DNA of 64,000 bases, from positions 7,493,620 to 7,557,619 of the forward strand of contig NC_091135.1 of the NCBI RefSeq assembly GCF_041381155.1, in the 5' to 3' direction. Of the stretch, positions 37,025 to 46,000 are shown one piece after another. The DNA is from Argopecten irradians. Taxonomy: Eukaryota > Mollusca > Bivalvia > Pectinida > Pectinidae. The first letter of the stretch is position 1, and every line of letters starts with the position of its first letter. Under the pieces are notes generated by a model. It was not told the DNA's origin, made no database searches, and was given only the letters and a program-made list of their open reading frames with translations. Made by a program: the position numbers and the translations under genes.

Positions 37025-37035
37025 ATGATGACTGA
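36913..37035 (+). CDS. Upstream ORF overlapping the kinase-fusion start (40 codons)
   Basis: An ATG at 36913 opens a 40-codon frame that ends at TGA 37033-37035, eleven bases past the main ATG and in another frame. If the leader is transcribed from upstream of 36913, ribosomes reading it would pass the main start, so it could lower translation. It is probably not a functional peptide. Confidence 0.3.
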   Translation: MLHRLVWCDTPCCPSARVAMVRTIGMLTDGPVAITTMNDD

Positions 37036-37078
37036 AATACCGGATTTAATCACCGTCGCCAAAAATGGAAATTTAAAG
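37025..37078 (+). CDS. Kinase-fusion gene, coding exon 1 (start codon)
   Basis: This exon encodes residues 1-18, the first helix of the first ankyrin repeat. Two ATGs follow one another and a TGA in the same frame sits directly before them. The second ATG has A at -3 and may be the better start. The donor is AAG|GTAAAA, phase 0. The exon is too short to be found as an ORF; it was recognised because its reading (ITVAKNGNLK) joins exon 2 (EVENLLRQ) into one ankyrin helix pair. Confidence 0.8.
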
Positions 37079-40000
37079 GTAAAATTTTGTAAAATGGAAC
37101 TTTTTATTTAATTTTGTTTTCGGGAATTTGTTAGTATATACTAACGGCTTATTGCAAATACAGCTTTACCCTGTTTGTCAGTGAGGCTTAGGAACATACT
37201 ATAATCGTCATTTAGTGTTGAAATAAGTTTCCACTAAATACTTACCCAATAAGACGTTAGAGACAACCACCAACAAACCAACTTTTCTGAAGAGTCTTAG
37301 GACTTGATTTAAAGCCACACTCTACGTAACTATCAACAAAATTTCAAGTTAAATTCGACTCCGATAGTGTTAGTATTTGTAGATGTAGTTGAAATTAACT
37401 GTATCAAAGGATATTTATAACGTTTTTAATAACTTTAATATAGCAGTTGTTGAAAGTCGATACTTGAAAACATGCCTTCATTTTTAACTGGTCGCCATAG
37501 TTACGATTATTGCCGAACGGAAGTCGGAAAGTTCATGACCTGTTTTTGGAAGAGATCGGACAGACGTTACGTAGATACGGTAGTCACATGACCTTCTCGG
37601 CATCGACGTTACAATGTCGGCTAACTTCGGCTTGTTTGACTAAGTGGGACCCACCTAGCGATGTTTAATATTTATTTGATTTTTATCAAAATATTCCGAA
37701 TCATAATCGCTCAATTTGACTTAGATTTAGTCCTGTCTCTGCATGATTTACAACAAGATTTTTTTCAGCATTCTTATAAATCATGAAAAAATAAGAAAGA
37801 TACGGATATTGGGCCTTTAAGGTGCCGTTTATAATACGAATCTTTTTTCACTCTTCTTGGAATTTACTGCAATCTCCAAGTGATCAATATTTTTGTCTTC
37901 ATTAGGAGGTAGAGAACTTGTTGAGACAAAATTATTCAGTACATATTCGAGGCAAAGACGACGAGACCGCCCTCTATTGGAGCTCATGTCGTGGTCACGT
38001 GCAGATCTGTAAGGCGCTCCTTGACAGCGGAAGTGACGTCAATGCACGTGTATCGTGGGGATCCACAGCATTGCATGCAGCATCAGACAGGGGCCATCTA
38101 CACTGTGTAGATCTTCTTATCAAACGGTAAGCGTGGTTTTGTGCGGTAATACCCGTTTGTGCAAAATCGAACATTTGTAGATATTCATCATAGTGAATCC
38201 AAACCAATCTGAAAGAAGGAATAAATAAAGATAAATTCCACATTTTCGTTGATACATAGAAAACATGTTTGTGCAATGGATGTAGCAATAGTGAGATTTT
38301 TTCAGTTCGCAATAGGTAATATCATATTTTCATCATTAAAGATGCTCCACCGCTGACAAATGGTATTTATTCTCTATCAAAAACAGGAGCAGACGATTTA
38401 GTATTTTTCTTCTGTTACAATAATTACTTTCCATCATTACTACCATTGAAAAGTATGAGCTTCTAATTTTACTTCAAGACAAAAATATTGAAAATAATTA
38501 ATTCCATCCCGAAAAAAATCCGTGGCACTCTGTCTTATATGAAATTAAGTATTGATTGCGCATGCACCAAAGGTAAAACAAATTATTTCATATTATTTTT
38601 TTGTGTTAATTAGACACATATTTTCACGATTAAACACAAATTATTGTTAAATTCATGATCATCGTTTATGCTCTGTCGGCGGTGGAGCATCTTTAATAAA
38701 AGCCCGATATTTTTGACAGTGGTGCAAATGTCAACATCCAGAACAAACGAGGCGACACCGCACTCCATGTGGCAGCATATCGAGGACATATCGATATCGT
38801 CAGGCTTCTAGTTCGTGCTAACCCAGACCTCCTAATCAAAAACGATAAAGGGCGAACAGCGGCAGACGAAGCTGAAGGCAACAGTCATAAAAAGACGTCA
38901 GCATTCCTGTACCAGCATATGATCCGTAAGTTATCGTTAACGAAATTCACAAATGAAAGGGGTCGCACATTATTATGAGCAGTCGCCTTTTACGATCATG
39001 CAATAGAAGCAGCAGACAAAGTTCTAAAATATGTGAGGATAGGGAAACTATTACCATACAGGTCAACGATGCAAGAAATGTCCTTATATGATTCAACCTT
39101 ACCTACAGACGTTTTACATATTATCCTGTCCGTCGCAAAGTATATTTGGTACGATATGTTGTTCTAGTAGTTGTAGAGACAATGGTAGGAAAATGGGGAG
39201 AAACATCCTTCTTGATGGTGTGTAGAGGACATCGAGGGTTAAGGCAAAATGACATGCTTGCTGTGGTTTTAAAGTTTTTTGTTCAGAAGGGGAAATTACT
39301 TTTTTAAATATTGAAATTACATTTATAAGTCAAATGCTTGTTATATATCGTCCATTTATTCATTTGATATATTGCAGTGTACATGTAGATTTATTATTTC
39401 TCCTTCTTCAGCATTTAACCGGAACCCATTCTGTGACCAAAGCCAAGCGTTACACCCATCCGATAACCTGCACACTTTACCGCAGAGGCTAGATCAAAGT
39501 CAGCTGGGGCGACAAGACGTAACTAATGGCCAGGGACAATGGTTTGCCAGCCTCGGTAGCATTTCTACTCATAACCAATATCAACAGATCGGTCAAACAC
39601 GATACTCGCTAGTTTATCAGGATAGCGATGACGTATCTTGTGCTTCTTTTCCCGGAGCTTCCAAAGAGAAGGGGAAGGCTTCGGACAGTAACTTTCTCCG
39701 CTATCGGGATGACCTGACTGGTTTTCGGCGGAGAACTGAGCCTGAAGAGAGCATGGATGACGGCGACATTCAAAATGTCGCTAACAAAGAGAATGATAGA
39801 ACTAAGCTGAGTAGACGGGAATCTATAAATGGTCGCCACAAAGACAATGGTTCTGAAGTCACAATGCGTCAAAAGGGACCGAAGATAGCACGTGAGGGAA
39901 GTGATAGGAGTCATAGCAATGATATCACATCGAATATTTTGTCAGAGTTTCAACCTTGCAATCCACCAATAATTTTTGATGATAATTCAACAGATGGTGG

Positions 40001-43000
40001 TTTACCTTTGCTAGGATCCTGCGAAGATGTGCGCATGCCAAATCAGTGCGTAGCCGCTTCCGATAGACCTTCGCGGATTTCTGTTGGTTGTGTAAGGGAA
40101 GTGGCAGGCAATATACACAATGAATCTATAGAGAATTTTTCAGAATCGTTGCAAATGGAATTATTCAAAAAACAGGAACTTGTAGAAAATTTGCAAAAGG
40201 AAAATGCAAATTTGAAAAATCAGCTTACAACGATGAAAAAACAGTTTTCATGTTTATGCCAAAAACTGAAACAGGAAAACAGTCAGTTAAAAGCCTCCCT
40301 AGAGGAAAGGACTAGAAAAACTGACACATCAATTCAAACTACCTCAAAAAGTTCTCTCAGCGGGTTTATTAATTTTCTGGATAACTTTTCTCTGCGTGGC
40401 GGATTATATACCAAAAGTGACCAAATGTTTCTAATTCTAAGAGAAAGTTTACATTCTCATTGGTTGAAATATGTTCCTCCTAGTCAGCTAGATGTGCCAA
40501 ATAAGGAGTGGTTACTAGGAAAGGACTTTACTATGGTTAGTGATCAGCAACATCTCAAGCCGACGATACAAGGCCACCTCGACGGACAAAGCACGTTTGT
40601 GTTTCAAATAAAACACAAAGGCTACTTACGGATACTTAAGGTAATACCTACTAATTATGGACCTTTATTGCTATGGGGGTAGCCCGAGGTTATTGTTCCA
40701 TATTCCACTAGGGTGGTGTTACCCGATTCTCCGTGATATTGCCAGTTCATAAAACAATAAAATAAATGTCTAAGCGTGCTTGTTCATTGTCAGTCATACA
40801 TATAACCTGACGGCGTTATTTAGTTGCTGCAGACAATATAGAAATATAGGAAATATATATCCTAACTCCTGAACATATAGAGCAAACTATCCAGAGCTAC
40901 TGAAATGATAGAGTTCGATAATCTAAACATAGGTATTTCTTTGGTTACAGATGACGATAAATGCTAGTACTACTGAGACTATCAGCCGGGGACAAGGTTA
41001 CAATATGGACAATTCCTCGACCGAGAACATCGGCTTGGAGCACCAGCTTCCAATGACATGGAATGAACACGTGAACATCATCAAAGCCAGACACACTTTT
41101 ACTGGAACAACTTCCGGTTTCCAGAAATTTCTCAATAATATTTATCCAAAATTCAATATACCAGTTGATATGACCTTTCGAACTAGGTGCATTGTATTTG
41201 ACCATTTCCCAGAATCCTTGAAATCCTTCGGTGTCCGGTTACGGTCTAACTCATTGGAACCACCGTTTGGCTTCGACATGATGTTTGTTCATCAGCTGCT
41301 GTACCAGATTCTCTCTGCGGTTTACTACATCAAGAAATATGGCGTTGTCCATCGTGATATCAAGGCAGAAAATGTTTTCCTGGATAATTGCTTACGACCG
41401 GTGCTTTCAAATTTTGGAATGGCACGGAGAATTGAAGGTGCAAATTCTTGCATGTATTTCACAAATAACATACAAGTGTTCGCCGGCAATATGCATGCCT
41501 GGGCACCGGAACTTGCCAAATGTCATCATATTGGTCCTTCACGAAATATCAATGAAAGGGTAAGTCTTTATAAAGTTATACAAAGAGTATACATATGTTA
41601 TGATCACCACGTAAGTGGTATGTTTAAAACAAAATACTGAACAGACTTTTTTCAGAACAACGATCCCTTATCATTACATAATCATTTACCATACTGCAAC
41701 ATGTAAAATTAGTTAAATAGATGTACATTATCCCGCAAGCTTGCGGCTGAAATTTTCTAAATTGTCAATATTGCAGATATACATCTAGCAACTGCTTTGA
41801 AATCGTGTAATCGTGGAATGGGGGATCTGAAGTAGTAATCGACCCTCCATGTGAATGTTTGTCTCGAAAAGTACCTACACGCGAAATATGAATATTTACA
41901 GTATAGATAATTTAATTTGACAATAATCTCCGTTCCAGGTGTCGCTAGAGGAAATCTACAGCAAGTCTGATGCTTATGCAGTGAGCAGGATGTTCTATAG
42001 TCTCTTGCAACCAGAGGACAGCACATTTCCACTATCGTCACGCGATAGGCCTCAATATGAGAATTCGGAAATACCCGAGCTCCCCTCTTTGTACCCTGCC
42101 GGTCTAAGATTCGTACTTAAGAACCAAGTGTTCAGTAATCCTCTCGACAGGTTGACTGACCGGAAGGCTTTGCTTTAGTGAGTATGAGAAGAGATGACAG
42201 TTGCACACTGCCATTGTGAACATTTTGATATATGATAAAACTTTAATCCAAAAAGATCATTGAAAATAAATAAGGATCAAAATTAAATTAAAGTGCATTG
42301 ATGATATAATTATCTATTCCGGAGACGTAATCGTTTAATATCCGCCAGCAGCAATATTAAACGTAAGACAATTGTTTATCAATGCTGTTCATTGTTTTCT
42401 AGCGTAGGGATGCTAATGTTTCCTCCAAGCGCTGGGGAGTTAACCATGGAAACACAAACGACGCGCTACTGCCAAGCTCGCATGTTAAAGCTTCTTTCAT
42501 TGGAGAACACTGCAAGGTATGTAGACCATCTTCAAATCCTACAAAAATTATGTTGTACATAAAAGTGGCATACATATGAGAACATAAAAGTGACATACAT
42601 ATAAGATTGTCGTTGAAGGACCTTAGCTGTTAACAGGACGTCAAAATCGGAAGCAATTTAACACCTGGTGGTGCCATTTTGGTGTTGTTTTTTTCAAGAT
42701 ACAATTCAACTGCATTAACACTAGCATAACTATTGTATGGAATTTCTTATATTAACTAATATAAGATTGAACGACCTAAATTCTTTAATCACTGATAAGA
42801 AGAGACAATCACGAATATACCGCAATCTTCAAAAACACATGCACATTTACAAATGTACTACACAAACTACATTTCCTACATGGCCCATCATATAGGACGT
42901 TAGAATTGGTGTTTTTATTGCATGATTGTACAAGGCGATTACAATTAGGCTAATATCTTCTATTCTTTCTTACTTATTTTACCTGAAGTTGGGCGGAAAG

Positions 43001-46000
43001 CTTTGAGTTTCCCTGGCCAAAACATATAAACCAGTCTTTAAAAATGGTAGATTTTGCGCCTGCGTAATGTTCAGCATAAAGTGAGTGGGACGACTAGTTT
43101 GCCAGTTGTCAGTATACCGAGTGTGACCGAGTAGGGTGTGCTTATTGAATTTTGCGATATGCTTACGTTGGATAGTAATATAAAAAGGACAAAACATTCT
43201 ACTATTGCTAAGATACAACACACGAATATATTGCAGACTTCCACTACATACAGACATTTACACACAACACATCGAATTCTGATAGGCCGTCCTTAAATGA
43301 CATTAGCTGTTAATAGGAACTTAAGTCAACCAACCAACTTTATAGACAGGCGAGGCAGTTTTTCAATGATCGTAGTTCTTCATAATGATCAACCAAACAA
43401 CCCACTAATTTTTTGGCAAAATCATTGACATTCAGCACCGTTTCAACAAAATTGCATGATCGTAAAGGCGACTAAATTTAGGATCTTATCTGTTCTATTA
43501 TTCCTAACTGACTTTATCTTTCCTAATGCCTCCCTTAGCACCGCCTCACTTCTGGCCTTGAGTTAAGTGTTAGCCCCTGTGGGGAAGACTCTGGGTTCTG
43601 TCCCCTGGCCGAGACACACCAAAGTCTATAAAAGTGGTAGTTTCTGCTCCTGTTTTGCGCTCAGCATACAGGGAGTGGGGCGACTGGTTCGCCCGTTGTC
43701 AGTATAATGTGACCGGGTGGGGTGTGTTGCTTGATGTCTTCGGTGGCATGCTTCAGTGATATTGCACTATAAAAAGGGCAACAGTTCCATTATACAAGAA
43801 GACATAACACGAACATGCCGCAGTCTCCTAAAACACGCACCTCGCACTTCACAAACGCTACACACTGCATACATGGGAGGCCGTCCTTACATGACCCTGG
43901 CTGTTAATAGGACGTTAAAATAATCAAACAAACAAACAAACTTAATTTCATAAAGAAGGGAATCGGCTACGATATGGCCTACACTTGCCGCATGTATCAA
44001 CAAAACGACCTCATCGGTCAGACTGAGGGTGGAGTTGATATGTGTCAATCTTGCTGATCATTCTTAGTTCATATATGACTTCTAATGTTAAATATTCGTC
44101 AGCCTCTCTTGTTCACTCTGACATTATATTATTAATTAAAGTTGAAGAGAAATCTAGAAAACGTGTCAAAGGATCGCACAATATAAGAATAATATTATCA
44201 AACATCTTGAAGTTGTAACTGAACCATACAGTTGTGTTCTACCTTTTGAAGTGATACTTAAAAGGAGAAACATGATGATGAAAGCAATCTTCAACTAAAA
44301 CTTCATCTGAGCTGTTCCAAGAACCAAAGCCATAATCATTATGAATACAGTAAAGTAATCATAGCTCATTTGAGTTTTCTCCACAACATTGAATACCTTT
44401 AGAGACAACCATCAACATACACTACTAAACTGCGCTTACAGTATTAAAGCAGTTAAATGACATTTCAAAAATCTATAATCATCTGTTTTTAATCGAAGCA
44501 AAGCTTGATGTAAATGCCGTTTTATTTATGATCGGAGATAAACCTTACTTTACAGCGTCAACACACGAACATATAAGCAATGTGTACATGTCCCCCAATG
44601 AATTTCATGTGAACGGAATTGTAAAATTGTTTAAATGAAAATAAATTACTCCACGGTTATGCGTACCGTTAAAGTGGAAGTGTTTGCGAATGAATCCGCA
44701 CGCGAAATATTACGTGAATATGTTGAAATGTATAATTGTGTTTATGAGGATAATCCAACAAACTTCGTAATCACAATACTTGAAAATTAAAGTATATACG
44801 ACGAAGGACAAAAAGTTCCGATGACTGCCCCCTTCTGAAATACACATTCAAAGAACCATATTACCTGTCTGATATGCATTACAAGTTCCGGGTAATAACT
44901 GATCGATGATCTTAATTAAGTTTATTCAATATAACAAAATGGAAACCTTTTTGCCTATATAAGTGTCAGATATTTTCATTGAATTAACAATATGATAGAT
45001 TACCTTTCTCTTAGACCACAAACAGTAAGGAATGGCCCATGTAGTTATTAAATATTTCTAAATGCATCACTTTTCACTTCCCTTACTTTCTTGATTTGCG
45101 ACATATTTTCATCTAAAGGTCCTATCTTATTTGTCTCTGACAATATCCTCCGTAGAAATATGAATAAGGCAAAGCCTAACAATTATCATCATTAGACATA
45201 CCACAAAATTTTATGTGCGACGTTAATAGGACTTAGATGTCATTTTTAAATGACATAAGCTTTTGTGCATTGTGCAAAATAAATTTTGAATACATTTATG
45301 ATATATTTTTTATCATTCTTCAAATCGACGGGTCGAACTCGACACTTTTATGAATTAAATTGCACTTTCTCGACAAATAGTATTTGTTACGTACGTTTTA
45401 TTTTGAGTTGTCGAATACCTGTAAGTGAAAGTTAGTTGCTTTCATACGTTTGTCTGGTGGCTTAGTTACATTAATCTTGTGAAAATGCCACTAAAAATAA
45501 ACCATCGAAATTATGGGAAATAGTTCATAACCACAAATTCAAAAATTCAACATCTATCAAAATGTGTACGCCTTATCTTTTTATTCATTAAAACTCTTCT
45601 ATCTTTTCATCATATTAAAATACCAGTGTCAGTGAATCCATTTGTAGTTTTGTCTAGCAGCGGTGACAAAATGTCAGCTATGTCTCCTTATACGTCAATC
45701 ATTGCTCCGAACCAGGAAGTCTCATTTATAGACCCTGCACTTGTCGTAATGGGCTAAAAACTTCACATAGAATACATGTCATGGTACGGTAATCGTAATA
45801 GGTTTAACAACACCGTATAGACACCCTTACACACTGTAAATGATTAAAACTAATAACACAACACATGCTGCATGTATTGTCAGTCCAGTAAATGATTAGA
45901 ACCAACACATGGGATGATTTGATATGTATAGCGAAATAAAAACACTGACTTTTTCGGAAGGCCATTCCGAGGAAGACAGTTGTAAAAGTATAAAGACTTT

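Noticed and set aside
39372-39411. Start of the coiled-coil exon at 39378 or at the TTG 39372
   Set aside because: The acceptor before 39378 breaks the phase from exon 3; the acceptor before 39412 fits and has the stronger pyrimidine tract.
43768-43776. ACTATAAAAAGG as a promoter TATA box
   Set aside because: It is a fixed part of family A and recurs in most copies, so it is not evidence for a local gene promoter.
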